Notes under the pieces: generated by a model | Database searches by the model: none | What the model was told of the DNA's origin: nothing | The model's input: the letters and a program-made list of their open reading frames with translations, nothing else | Shown here: positions 48,543 through 58,242 of the stretch, one piece after another | How the letters are laid out: the number at the start of each line of letters is the position of its first letter | Numbering within the stretch: position 1 is the first letter of the stretch | NCBI GenBank assembly: GCA_040382235.1 | Contig: JBEIFV010000007.1 | Coordinates: 22,447-86,446 of the forward strand | DNA: 64,000 nt | Direction of reading: 5' to 3' | DNA from: JAEUOS01 sp040382235 | GTDB lineage: Bacteria > Pseudomonadota > Gammaproteobacteria > Burkholderiales > JAEUOS01 | Position numbers and translations under genes: made by a program

Positions 48543-51500
48543 ACGTCTCGGCCTGGTGCATCCGGAACCCGGTTCCGGCCCTGATGTTCTTCGTGCTGCT
48601 GTGCTTCGGCGGCGCCTTGTCGTTCTCGGCGATGAAAGTGCAGAACTTTCCCGATCTCGACCTGCCGACCATCAACGTCAGCGTCGCCCTGCCGGGCGCT
48701 TCGCCGTCGCAACTGGAAACCGACGTTGCGCGCAAGATCGAGAATTCGCTCGCCACGCTGCAGGGCCTGAAACATATCACCACCAAGGTGCAGGACGGCA
48801 GCGTCACCATCAGCGCCGAGTTCCGGTTGGAAAAGGCGGTGCAGGAGGCGCTCGATGATGTGCGCTCCGCGGTCGCACGGGTGCGTGCCGACCTGCCGGG
48901 CGATGTGCGCGACCCGATCGTCACCAAGCTCGACTTGGCCGGCGCGCCGATCCTGGCCTACACGGTGGCGTCAAGCCGCTTCGACGAAGAAGGCTTGTCG
49001 TGGTTTGTCGAGGACACCATCGCCAAGCGCCTCTTGCTGGTGCGCGGCGTTGGCGCGGTCAACCGCGTCGGTGGGGTCACGCGCGAGATCGGCATCGCGC
49101 TCGACCCGGCGCGCTTGGCCTCCTTCGGCATCACGGCGGGTGAAATCTCGCGCCAGTTGAAGCAGATCCAGCAGGAAGCCGGCGGCGGCAGGGTCGACAT
49201 CGGCAGCGCCGAGCAGGCGGTGCGCGCCCTGGGCAACGTGCGTTCGGCCGAAGAGCTGAAGAACATCGAGCTGACCTTGCCCGGCGGTCGCCGCATCCGC
49301 CTGGACCAACTGGCGAGCGTGACCGACGGCATCGCCGAGCCGCGCTCGCTGGCCCTGCTCGACGGCAAGCCGGTGGTCGGCTTCGAGGTCACGCGCAGCC
49401 GTGGCGCCAGCGAGGTCGAGGTGGGTGCCGGCGTGCGCAGCGCGATCGCCGAACTGCGTGCCGCCGATGCGGAAATGAAGATCACCGAAGCCTTTGACTT
49501 CGTCAACCCGGTGGCCGAGGAATTCGACGGTTCGATGCTGCTGCTCTATGAGGGCGCGATCCTCGCGGTGATCGTGGTGTTCCTTTTCTTGCGCGACTGG
49601 CGTGCCACCTTCGTCTCGGCGGTGGCCTTGCCTCTTTCGGTGATCCCCGCCTTCATCGGCATGCATTACCTGGGCTTTTCGCTCAACGTGGTGACGCTCC
49701 TGGCGCTGTCGCTGGTGGTCGGCATTCTGGTCGACGATGCCATTGTCGAAGTGGAAAACATCATGCGCCATTTGCGCATGGGCAAGTCGCCGTTCCAGGC
49801 CGCGATGGAAGCGGCGGACGAAATCGGTCTGGCGGTGATCGCCACCACCTTCACACTGGTCGCGGTATTCCTGCCGACCGCCTTCATGAGCGGGATTGCC
49901 GGCAAGTTCTTCAAGCAATTCGGCTGGACCGCTTCATTGGCGGTATTCGCATCGCTGGTGGTGGCGCGCATGCTCACCCCGATGATGGCCGCCTACATGC
50001 TCAAGGCCACCTCGGACCGCATCGAGAAGGACGGCCGGGTGATGCGCAGCTACATGGGCATGGCCGCCTGGTGCCTCAGGCATCGCTGGATCACCATGAT
50101 CGCCTCGGCCGCGTTTTTTGCCGGCTCGGTGGCCCTGATTCCCCTGTTGCCGACCGGCTTCATTCCACCCGATGACCTGTCGCAAACCCAGGTGCATGTG
50201 GAGTTGCCGCCAGGCTCGACGCTGGCGCAAACGCGTGCGGCGGCCGAGCGAGCGCGCGCCCTGATCACGCCGGTGCAATATGTGAAGAGCGTCTACACCA
50301 CCATCGGCGGCGGTGCCGCCGGCAGCGACCCGTTCGCGCCGCAGGGCGCCTCCGAGGTACGCCAGGCGACACTCACCGTGCTGCTGGAGGCGCGTGGAGA
50401 GCGCGCGACACGCAAGCAGGTGACCGAACGGCAGTTGCGCGAAGCCCTGTCGGAATTGCCCGGCGTGCGCACCAAGGTGGGTCTGGGCGGCTCGGGCGAG
50501 AAATATGTTCTGGTGTTGACCGGTGACGACCCGCAGGCTTTAAGCGACGCGGCGCTGGCGGTGGAGCGCGACTTGCGCACCCTGTCGGGCATCGGCAGCG
50601 TGGCGTCTTCAGCCGCGCTGATCCGCCCGGAATTGTCGGTGCGGCCCGACTTCGCGCGCGCCGCCGATCTGGGCGTCACCACCGCGGCCATCGGCGAAGC
50701 CCTGCGCATCGCCACCATCGGTGACTACGACGTGGCATTGCCGAAACTCAATTTGTCGCAGCGCCAGGTGCCGGTGGTGGTCAAGCTCGACGCTCGAGCA
50801 CGCAAGGACTTGAGCGTGCTCGAACGCCTCACGGTGGCCTCCTCGAAACCGGAAGTCGGCGCGGTGATGATCGGTCAGGTGGCCACCCTGGAACTGGGCA
50901 GCGGCCCGGCGGTGATCGACCGCTACGACCGCGCGCGCAACATCAACTTCGAGATCGAAGTGGCAGGCACGCCGTTGGGCGACCTGACCGCGGCGGTGAA
51001 GGAACTGCCGTCGATCCGCAACCTGCCGGCCGGTGTCAAGCAGGTCGAGATCGGCGATGCCGAGGTGATGGGGGAACTGTTCGCCAGTTTCGGCCTGGCC
51101 ATGCTGACCGGGGTCTTGTGCATCTACATCGTTCTGGTGCTCTTGTTCAAGGACGTGCTGCAGCCGGTGACGATCCTGGCGGCGCTGCCGCTGTCTTTGG
51201 GAGGTGCGTTTGTGGCACTGCTTGTCACCGGAAAAAGCTTCTCGATGCCTTCCTTGATCGGCCTCATCATGATGATGGGCGTGGCCACCAAGAACTCGAT
51301 CCTGTTGGTTGAGTACGCGATCATGGCGCGGCGCGACGGCAAGACCCGCCTCGAAGCCCTGCTGGACGCCTGCCACAAGCGGGCGCGGCCGATCATCATG
51401 ACCACCATCGCCATGGGCGCCGGCATGCTGCCGATCGCACTGGGCAGCGGTGTGGCCGACCCTTCGTTTCGCAGCCCGATGGCGGTGGCGGTGATCGGCG

Positions 51501-51634
51501 GCCTGATCACCTCGACGCTCCTGAGCCTGCTGGTGATTCCGGTGGTGTTCACCTTCGTCGACGATCTGGCGCAACTGGTCGTGCGTCTGTGGGGTCGGAC
51601 CCGCGGGCGCGCAGCGGCGAGAACGGCCGCGTAG
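48539..51634 (+). CDS. RND-family inner-membrane efflux pump (AcrB-like)
   Basis: A 1,031-residue pump with twelve expected membrane segments and two large periplasmic loops. VSAWCIRNPVPALMFFVLLC is the first segment. LVVGILVDDAIVEVENIMRH holds the two proton-relay Asp residues of segment 4. TFVDDL near the end and MMMGVATKNSILLVEYAIMA in segment 11 are family hallmarks. It exports lipophilic compounds together with the two upstream genes. Substrates unknown. Confidence 0.95.
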   Translation: MNVSAWCIRNPVPALMFFVLLCFGGALSFSAMKVQNFPDLDLPTINVSVALPGASPSQLETDVARKIENSLATLQGLKHITTKVQDGSVTISAEFRLEKAVQEALDDVRSAVARVRADLPGDVRDPIVTKLDLAGAPILAYTVASSRFDEEGLSWFVEDTIAKRLLLVRGVGAVNRVGGVTREIGIALDPARLASFGITAGEISRQLKQIQQEAGGGRVDIGSAEQAVRALGNVRSAEELKNIELTLPGGRRIRLDQLASVTDGIAEPRSLALLDGKPVVGFEVTRSRGASEVEVGAGVRSAIAELRAADAEMKITEAFDFVNPVAEEFDGSMLLLYEGAILAVIVVFLFLRDWRATFVSAVALPLSVIPAFIGMHYLGFSLNVVTLLALSLVVGILVDDAIVEVENIMRHLRMGKSPFQAAMEAADEIGLAVIATTFTLVAVFLPTAFMSGIAGKFFKQFGWTASLAVFASLVVARMLTPMMAAYMLKATSDRIEKDGRVMRSYMGMAAWCLRHRWITMIASAAFFAGSVALIPLLPTGFIPPDDLSQTQVHVELPPGSTLAQTRAAAERARALITPVQYVKSVYTTIGGGAAGSDPFAPQGASEVRQATLTVLLEARGERATRKQVTERQLREALSELPGVRTKVGLGGSGEKYVLVLTGDDPQALSDAALAVERDLRTLSGIGSVASSAALIRPELSVRPDFARAADLGVTTAAIGEALRIATIGDYDVALPKLNLSQRQVPVVVKLDARARKDLSVLERLTVASSKPEVGAVMIGQVATLELGSGPAVIDRYDRARNINFEIEVAGTPLGDLTAAVKELPSIRNLPAGVKQVEIGDAEVMGELFASFGLAMLTGVLCIYIVLVLLFKDVLQPVTILAALPLSLGGAFVALLVTGKSFSMPSLIGLIMMMGVATKNSILLVEYAIMARRDGKTRLEALLDACHKRARPIIMTTIAMGAGMLPIALGSGVADPSFRSPMAVAVIGGLITSTLLSLLVIPVVFTFVDDLAQLVVRLWGRTRGRAAARTAA

Positions 51635-51753
51635 ATTGGCAAGCCGGGTCAGGGCGAATGGCACGTACCTGAAGATCTGTCACCCCCGAGCAGGCGGGGG
51701 GCCGGGCTATCCATGCCTCGAAGGCCTGGCGCAGCAACCCTGCGCGCGGACGC

Positions 51754-51945
51754 TCAGTAGCGGCGGTAGTAACGATACCCGCCGTACCCGAACCATGGGT
51801 GTGGCGGGCCCACCAACACTGGTGGTCCGTAGATCACCGGTGGCGGCGCGACGATCACAACCGGCGGCAAGGTGACCACCGGCTGCGGCGGATAGTAGAC
51901 AACCGGCCGAGCCGGTACGACGGTGAAGCTGGCGTTTCGGCTCAA
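51754..51945 (-). pseudogene. Truncated copy of a Pro/Tyr-rich lipoprotein
   Basis: From TVVPARPVVYYPPQPVVTLP to the end (PWFGYGGYRYYRRY) this is similar to the lipoprotein at 59161-59391. The first seven codons (MSRNASF) come from unrelated sequence, so the signal peptide and lipid-attachment Cys are missing. The break point is at about 51925, where the IS91 transposase remnant begins on the other strand. Confidence 0.7.
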
Positions 51946-52850
51946 GCCTGAACGAGCACGTACACATCCACTGCTGCGTCATCGACGGTGTATTCGAACC
52001 AGCCGTCGCCCCGGACGATACGCCGGGCGTCACCTTTCATGCCGCCCTCGAACTTGACGCGGCGGCGTTTGCCGACGCGCAGGCGCGCGTGCGAACACTT
52101 GTCCCGCACACCTTTGTCAAACGCGGCCTGATCGACCAGGATGACGCCAGCGAGATGCGCGCCTGGGCGCACGACGGTGGCTTTTCCGTGGATGGCTCGG
52201 TGCGCATCGAGGGTGCCGACCGGGTGGGGCCCGAGCGGCTGCTGCGGCATTGCGCGCGTCCGCTCTTCGCGCCGGATCGTCTGCACCAACGCGATGCCGA
52301 ACATCTGGTCTACCGCAAGCCCAAGCCGGTGCGAGGAACGGCGCCCGGCGCACGCCCGACGGCCCTGGTGCAAACGCCACTCGAACTGATCGACAAGATC
52401 GCCGCCCTGGTGCCTCCGCCAGGGGCACATCGCCATCGCTACTACGGCGTGCTCGCGCCCCACGCCCGACTGCGGGCGGCAGTCACCGCCCAGGCCCCTG
52501 ACGCCGTCCCGCCAGCGCCGACTTCTGCCGCAACCGGCGAAGAGCCCCGTCATCGTGCCGCGGCCCGGTATCTGTGGGCCATGCTGCTGGCGAGAATCTA
52601 TGCGGCGTTCCCCCTGCTGTGCCCGATCTGTCACGGCCAGATGCGGATCATCGCCTTCATCAACGCTGCCGGTACCGTGGGGAAAATTCTCAATCACATC
52701 GGCGAATCCACCCAGCCACCACGCATCGCCCCAGCGTGTGGGCCACCGCTGTGGGAAGCGGCAGCGGCGGTCGAAGCGCGCAACGATCCTCAGTGGGATT
52801 GGTCAGCCCAGCCCGCGCCGGAGATCGAGTTCGATCAACGCATCGGCTGA
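51936..52850 (+). pseudogene. IS91-family transposase, N-terminally truncated
   Basis: An open frame with LNEHVHIHCCVIDGVFE at the left break, then ARVRTLVPHTFVKRGLIDQD, VGPERLLRHCARPLFAPDRL, and the zinc-like PLLCPICHGQMRIIAFINAA near the end. This is the second half of an IS91-type rolling-circle transposase. The NxHxH part is retained (NEHVHIHCC), but the N-terminal zinc finger is missing. It cannot be active. Confidence 0.75.
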
Positions 52851-52875
52851 TAGGTGCGGTGGGACAGCTCGTGCC

Positions 52876-52919
52876 TGATGACTGGACAGTGGCTGCCGGC
52901 GGCCACTGTCCAGTCATCA
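52876..52919. repeat. Hairpin with 18-bp perfect arms
   Basis: TGATGACTGGACAGTGGC, an 8-base loop, then its exact complement. It lies 25 bases downstream of the IS91 transposase stop. It may be part of the IS91 end. There is no T-run for a terminator. Up to 53069 nothing else is seen. Confidence 0.65.
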
Positions 52920-53069
52920 AGCGGTACTTGCGATGCTATTCGGCGGGGCCTTTCTGCAAATCGCGACCCATGCCCCATGACGGCCCAAACCCGGCGATTG
53001 ACGGCTGCACCCGGCCTCAGCCATACTCCCCGAAAGGCCTTTGAATTTCCTATCCATCCCCTTTCCGCC

Positions 53070-53741
53070 ATGCCTGCCACGCCCACCGGCATCATCGTCA
53101 TCTGGAACGACATCGGTGAGGATATGCGTGAGCAGTTTCATCAATGGCATTCGCTCGAACACATTCCGGAGCGCGTGGCGATCCCCGGATTCATGCGCGG
53201 GCAGCGCTGGTTTGCCGAAGCAGCGTCACCGCAGTACCTCACCACCTACCTCACGCGCGACCCTGCGGTGCTGACCAGCCAGGCGTATCTCTCCCGTCTG
53301 AACCAGCCCACGCCCTGGACCCTGAGCACGGTAGCGGCGTTTCGCCATACCTGCCGGGCCGCAGGCGCGATTCTGTGGCAGGCGGGGCCTGGCGATGGCA
53401 GCGGCGGTTGCATGCTGACGGCACGCATCAGCGCGCCTGGCATCGACCCGGCAACACTGGCCGCAAGCTGGTCGCACGGCGTACTCAGGCAAATGGCGGC
53501 CGCCGACGGTGTCGGCTACGTGCGGCTGGTGGCCAGCGCCACCAGTGCCAGCCGCCTGCCCACTGCTGAGCGAGCCATTCGCACCGGTGATGTCGACGAG
53601 CCCGACCTGATCGTCCTGATCGAGGGATTCGGCGTGCCGGCGCAACTGCGCAGCGCCTATGAGGCTGCCGCCACAGACGCGCCATTGCTCAGTGCGGCCC
53701 GGGTGGATTTGTACTCACTTCAATTTGGGCGCACCGCGTAG
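53070..53741 (+). CDS. Hypothetical protein with a dimeric alpha/beta-barrel-like start
   Basis: A 223-residue protein, MPATPTGIIVIWNDIGEDMR, EQFHQWHSLEHIPERVAIPG, FMRGQRWFAEAASPQYLTTY. The FHQWHSLEHIPERVAIPGF stretch resembles EthD/ABM-type domains in which such a His-containing helix is typical. The rest is unassigned. The open frame continues upstream, but that part includes the IS91-end hairpin. The last 27 bases overlap tctA, which comes from the other strand. Confidence 0.7.
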   Translation: MPATPTGIIVIWNDIGEDMREQFHQWHSLEHIPERVAIPGFMRGQRWFAEAASPQYLTTYLTRDPAVLTSQAYLSRLNQPTPWTLSTVAAFRHTCRAAGAILWQAGPGDGSGGCMLTARISAPGIDPATLAASWSHGVLRQMAAADGVGYVRLVASATSASRLPTAERAIRTGDVDEPDLIVLIEGFGVPAQLRSAYEAAATDAPLLSAARVDLYSLQFGRTA

Positions 53742-55223
53742 CCTGCGCATCGCGCCGCGGACCACATCAAATCGCAGTGCGATGATCACTGCAATCGTGA
53801 CCCAGATGACAAGCGAGATCGGACGTGTCAGGAAGGGTTCCAGGCTGCCGTCCGACAACACCAGGCCGCGGCGCAGGCTTTTTTCCATCAAGTCGCCCAG
53901 CACAATGCCCAGCACCAGCGGTGCCATCGGGTAGTTGAGCTGGCGCAGGATGAAACCGATGATGCCGAAGGCCAACATCACCCAGATGTCAAACACCCGG
54001 CCGGCGATGGCAAACGAGCCGACCGTGCACAGTACCAGGATCACTGGCACCAGCAGGGTTTGCGGCACCTGCAGCACGCGCGTCATGAGCTTGGTCAGGG
54101 TCAGGCCGTAGAACAGGATGCCGAGCGTGGCAAACAGCATCATGGCAACCACGTCGTAGACAAACTGCGGTGACTGCACCATGATCATCGGGCCCGGCTG
54201 CACGCCATGAATCAGCATCGCCGCCATCAGGACCGCTGCCGGCGCCGACCCCGGGATGGCCAGCGTCAACACCGGGATGACGGCACCCGGCACGCAGGCG
54301 TTGTCACCGGTTTCAGCGGCCATCAGCCCGTCGATCGAGCCCTTGCCAAACGTCTCGGGCACCTTGCTCGCACGTTTGGCCGCCGCGTAGGAAGACCAGG
54401 CTGCGATGTCCTCGCCCACTCCGGGAATGATGCCAATTCCGGTACCAATACAGCCTGAGCGCAGAATGGTCTTCCAGTGGCGCACGATGTCCGCTATTCG
54501 GGGGATCACCGTATCGAACGGATTGATCTTCACCGGCGGCCGCCGCGTCTTCATCACCACCAGCAGTTCGGCAAAGCCGAAGGCGCCCACCAGTGCCGGC
54601 ACGAGTGAAATGCCGCCCGCCAGATCGCGGCTGCCAAAATGGAAGCGCTCGAAGGCATAAATGCCTTCCTGCCCGATGGTGGCCACGAACAGGCCCAGGA
54701 AGCCGGCCATCCAGCCTTTCAGAGGATCGTTTCCGGTCAGCGTCCCCGAGATGACCACACCGAAGACGGTGAGCCAGAAGAATTCATACGCGCCGAACTT
54801 GAGGGCCAGTTCACCCAGCAGTGGCGTGAACAGCGCCAGAAAGAACATGCCGATCAGGGTGCCCAGCACCGAACCGGAGGTGGCAATGCCCATGGCGCGC
54901 CCGGCCTGCCCTTGCCTGGCCAGTGCATGGCCATCCAGACAGGATGCGGCCGAAGCCGGGGTGCCTGGAATGTTCAACAGAATGGCCGAGCGCGAACCGC
55001 CGTAGATGGCACCGACGTAGGTGCAAATGAGCACCAGAAGTGCCTGAGCGGGCGGCATCTTGAGGGTGAGGGTGGTCATCAGCGCCAGGCCCATGGTGGC
55101 CGTCAGCCCGGGCAGCGCGCCGATGATCAATCCTGCGAGTGTGGCGGCAAACACGTAGAACAACGAAACGGGCGTCAGGAAGCTCCCGATCGATTGTCCG
55201 AATGCAATCAGTCCGCTGAACAT
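53715..55223 (-). CDS. tctA: Tripartite tricarboxylate transporter, large membrane subunit TctA
   Basis: A 502-residue membrane protein with about twelve segments. GALPGLTATMGLALMTTLTL, YVGAIYGGSRSAILLNIPGT, PASAASCLDGHALARQGQAG, and GVGEDIAAWSSYAAAKRASK are TctA signatures. It starts nine bases after tctB. Together with tctB and tctC it forms a secondary transporter for carboxylates driven by an ion gradient. Confidence 0.95.
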   Translation of the reverse strand: MFSGLIAFGQSIGSFLTPVSLFYVFAATLAGLIIGALPGLTATMGLALMTTLTLKMPPAQALLVLICTYVGAIYGGSRSAILLNIPGTPASAASCLDGHALARQGQAGRAMGIATSGSVLGTLIGMFFLALFTPLLGELALKFGAYEFFWLTVFGVVISGTLTGNDPLKGWMAGFLGLFVATIGQEGIYAFERFHFGSRDLAGGISLVPALVGAFGFAELLVVMKTRRPPVKINPFDTVIPRIADIVRHWKTILRSGCIGTGIGIIPGVGEDIAAWSSYAAAKRASKVPETFGKGSIDGLMAAETGDNACVPGAVIPVLTLAIPGSAPAAVLMAAMLIHGVQPGPMIMVQSPQFVYDVVAMMLFATLGILFYGLTLTKLMTRVLQVPQTLLVPVILVLCTVGSFAIAGRVFDIWVMLAFGIIGFILRQLNYPMAPLVLGIVLGDLMEKSLRRGLVLSDGSLEPFLTRPISLVIWVTIAVIIALRFDVVRGAMRRLRGAPKLK

Positions 55224-55232
55224 GGCGCAGGC

Positions 55233-55793
55233 TCAGGGCAGACGCACCAGGAACCACTCCTGGAAGACATAGCTGACGAGAAATGCCGTGCCCGCCCCCA
55301 TCGCCAGTGCGACGGCAATCCCCCGCCCGGTCTGATGGCGCGCCTGGCGTTCGCGCCAGTCAAAGACCAGTATGACGCCTGTGACAAAAATGAAGGTGGC
55401 CAGCCAAAACGGAATCCCGCCGCGCCCGACCGCGCCGGCCGCATAGGCCAGGCCAAACAGAAGAAAGCTGCCTACGCGCAGCCAGGCGGCCCGGGTCGGC
55501 GCCGCCACGCTCCAGCTGGTGGCACCGATCCGATGGCCGTTTGCCCGGTACGCGCGCCAGGCCAGCACCCCACCTAGCAGAAATAGCACCGCGCCGAGAA
55601 TGCCGGGGTACAAGCCGGGGGCCGTATAGAGTTTTGCTCCCTGACTCTGCAGTCGATCCATGTTCCAGCTCGCCACCACAATGGCGAAGCCGAGCACCAT
55701 CCATACCAGCGCTGACAGAAAGTCGGCACGCGCTGATACGGGCGTCTCGTCTGCCGTGGCGTCGCCAGGGCTGCCTGGGCTCTCACCTGTCAT
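55233..55793 (-). CDS. tctB: Tripartite tricarboxylate transporter, small membrane subunit TctB
   Basis: A 186-residue protein with four hydrophobic segments: ADFLSALVWMVLGFAIVVAS, PGLYPGILGAVLFLLGGVLA, FLLFGLAYAAGAVGRGGIPF, WLATFIFVTGVILVFDWRER. The order and size match TctB. It lies between tctC (137-base gap) and tctA (nine-base gap). Confidence 0.92.
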   Translation of the reverse strand: MTGESPGSPGDATADETPVSARADFLSALVWMVLGFAIVVASWNMDRLQSQGAKLYTAPGLYPGILGAVLFLLGGVLAWRAYRANGHRIGATSWSVAAPTRAAWLRVGSFLLFGLAYAAGAVGRGGIPFWLATFIFVTGVILVFDWRERQARHQTGRGIAVALAMGAGTAFLVSYVFQEWFLVRLP

Positions 55794-55930
55794 GATGTGC
55801 CGACTGGGCCTGGCTCAACCCGTGAGCGCGGCCGCGCCAGTCCGCCCCGGCGCAAGACTGGCCCGTCGTAGCAGACGAGCAAGCATCTTTCGTCGGAGCG
55901 GCCAGCCGCCGCTGGGAGAGCCTCTCCGCT

Positions 55931-56935
55931 TCAGGGCCTTGGAATGCCGATGGTCGCGGGCGAAATTTTCGCCTGCCCGGCGTCAAACTTCTGCCAGGCC
56001 GCATCGGACACAGCGGGCATCGCGATCTTCTGCGCCTCAGCGCCAGCCGTCACGACCATCAGAGCACCGCGGCTGGTCGCATATTTCTTGATCACTTCGG
56101 ACTTGGCAATCTTGTCCATCCAGATCTTGTCGAGCGTGGCCGTCACTTCCGCCGGCACACCTCTGGGGACGAAAATGCCGAAGTAGCTCACCGGAACCTT
56201 GAAGCCGGGTACGAAATCGGACAGCGGCGGAATCCTGCCGTAGCCCTCAATTTCAATGGCCTTGTCGCCCACGACCGCCAGCGGACGCAGGCGTTTGCCG
56301 CGAATCATCTCCGACTGCTCGGACGACAGCTGGGTGGTCACATCGGTCTCCCCTGCCACTGTGGCGATCACGGCCGGGTTGCCGCCATCGTAGGTCACGT
56401 GCTTGTACTTGACTCCGGTGGCGCCGGCGATCTGTTCGATCGACGTGTGTCCGCTGGAGTTGACGCCGGCCGTGGCAATCGATACCTGCCCCGGACGCGC
56501 CTTCATCGCATCGAGCAGCCCCTTCATGTCCTTGTGCGGCGAATTGGCCGGCACACTCACGATGGTTGGCAAGGCCAGGTGCAAGTACAAGTGCCAATCC
56601 TGGACGGTGGTATCCACCATACCCATGATCTTGTAGGAACCGAGGTCTTTCGGTGCTCCGGAGGTCCAGGTGTAGCCATCCTTCGGCGCTTCAAGCGCAT
56701 TCTTGGTGCCAATCGAACCGGAAGCGCCAGGCTGGTTCAGCACCACGATCTTCTGCCCAAGTGCGGCCTCCAGATCACCGGCGGTGACCCGAATCATCTG
56801 GTCAGTTGCCCCTCCTGCCGCCCAGGGAACAATCACATTGATGGGCTTGTTGGGTTTCCACTGCGCCACGGCCGGTGCGGCTGCGCTCAGCGCTGCCAGC
56901 AAGACCACAAAACGCTTCATGCCAATTCTGATCAT
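55931..56935 (-). CDS. tctC: Tripartite tricarboxylate transporter binding protein TctC
   Basis: A 334-residue protein with signal peptide (KRFVVLLAALSAAAPAVAQW). KPINVIVPWAAGGATDQMIR, VLNQPGASGSIGTKNALEAP, VSIATAGVNSSGHTSIEQIA are the binding-protein blocks. AAGGATDQ, where most paralogs have PPGG/PGGxxD, is the canonical TctC form. GGAGAC ribosome binding site. It delivers the substrate to TctAB; the acid is unknown. Confidence 0.93.
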   Translation of the reverse strand: MIRIGMKRFVVLLAALSAAAPAVAQWKPNKPINVIVPWAAGGATDQMIRVTAGDLEAALGQKIVVLNQPGASGSIGTKNALEAPKDGYTWTSGAPKDLGSYKIMGMVDTTVQDWHLYLHLALPTIVSVPANSPHKDMKGLLDAMKARPGQVSIATAGVNSSGHTSIEQIAGATGVKYKHVTYDGGNPAVIATVAGETDVTTQLSSEQSEMIRGKRLRPLAVVGDKAIEIEGYGRIPPLSDFVPGFKVPVSYFGIFVPRGVPAEVTATLDKIWMDKIAKSEVIKKYATSRGALMVVTAGAEAQKIAMPAVSDAAWQKFDAGQAKISPATIGIPRP

Positions 56936-57072
56936 GCCTGTCTCCTTGGTAACGGTTTAGTTAATTATTCTCTCGCAAGTCTGACAAAGGAAGCCGCCTC
57001 TGTCAACCGCCGGCTCCGCTTGATGGATTGGCTCTGGCCGCACGTACCGGTGGCGGCCACACTCCGGTGACG

Positions 57073-58242
57073 TTATCCGACGGGCCGCAGCGGCCGGCTG
57101 GCGCCACCACCCCAACGCGGCAGACCTGACAGCAACTGCACGATGCCGGCCGCCAGGCCCATGCCGATCCCGACCTGCATTGCCAACTGGTAATTGCCGA
57201 ACAAATCGAACAGGCAGCCACCGCCAAACGCACCCAGCGCACTGCCGACCTGGTGACCGGAAAACGCCAGTCCCTGCACCATGGCTTGCCAATGCAGCCC
57301 AAACATCTCGACCACGGCACCGGAGACTAGCGGTGCCACGCCCAGCCAGAGAAAGCCCATCAGCGCGGCAAATACGATGGTGCTGTCCGATCTCGGCGCC
57401 GCATTGAAACACCACGCCAGCACCAGCGAACGCACGATGTAGATGCCGCCGAGCAGCGCGGGCTTGGACCAGCGCCCGCCGGCCCCGCCGAAGAACAGGC
57501 TGCCCAGCACATTGAAGGCGCCAATCGTGGCCAGTGCCTTGGCGGCCAGCATCGGTTCCTGCCCGCACAAGGCCAGGTACGAGGGCAAGTGGGTGGTGAG
57601 AAAGGTCAGCTGCAGGCCGCACACAAAATACGCGCCGGCCATGACCATGAAGGCGCGATGCCGAAGTGCCAACCGCAGCACGGCGGTGGCCGATTCCGCG
57701 CCCTGCCCGAGCTTGGGTCGCGGCGCCACGGCGATCTTGTCGACGCGCCCTGCCATCCACGCAAACGGCAGCATGATCAGCGCCACCGCGGCAAAGCCAA
57801 ACACACCGACGCGCCAGCCCCAACCTTCGGCAAGCCACTGACCCAGCGGGGCCGTGAACAGCGCGCCGAGTGAGCCTAACGCCGAGACCATGCCCAGCAC
57901 GGTACTGCGTACTGCCGCAGGAACCGGACGCGAAGCGACTGCCATCGCCATGCCGGAACCGCAGCAGGCCGGCGCGGCACCGGCTACCAGCACAACGCGA
58001 AAGCCGTAGCGGGCAGCCAGCGCGCCGGCCACCGGTTGCAACAAGCCCCAGGCGATGTTCAGGATCGCAATGGCCATGGTGAAGTCGGCCACCATGATCG
58101 AAATGTCCTTGATGGCCGGCTGCACAAACAAGCCGGGGCTCTGGCGCAAGCCCATCGCGAGGCTCAACATCAGGGCGGCACCCAGCAGGATCGGCGCCGC
58201 CGCCCGAATGGCAGCGCGATCGTCCTGCCCGCTTCCACTCAT
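57073..58242 (-). CDS. MFS transporter
   Basis: A 389-residue permease with twelve expected segments. GLRQSPGLFVQPAIKDISIM, NIAWGLLQPVAGALAARYGF, RVVLVAGAAPACCGSGMAMA, and ALGSLGALFTAPLGQWLAEG correspond to the first half. The family resembles oxalate/formate- or NarK-like MFS carriers found near carboxylate metabolism. The start overlaps the stop of the hydrolase gene by four bases, so the two are coupled. Confidence 0.9.
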   Translation of the reverse strand: MSGSGQDDRAAIRAAAPILLGAALMLSLAMGLRQSPGLFVQPAIKDISIMVADFTMAIAILNIAWGLLQPVAGALAARYGFRVVLVAGAAPACCGSGMAMAVASRPVPAAVRSTVLGMVSALGSLGALFTAPLGQWLAEGWGWRVGVFGFAAVALIMLPFAWMAGRVDKIAVAPRPKLGQGAESATAVLRLALRHRAFMVMAGAYFVCGLQLTFLTTHLPSYLALCGQEPMLAAKALATIGAFNVLGSLFFGGAGGRWSKPALLGGIYIVRSLVLAWCFNAAPRSDSTIVFAALMGFLWLGVAPLVSGAVVEMFGLHWQAMVQGLAFSGHQVGSALGAFGGGCLFDLFGNYQLAMQVGIGMGLAAGIVQLLSGLPRWGGGASRPLRPVG

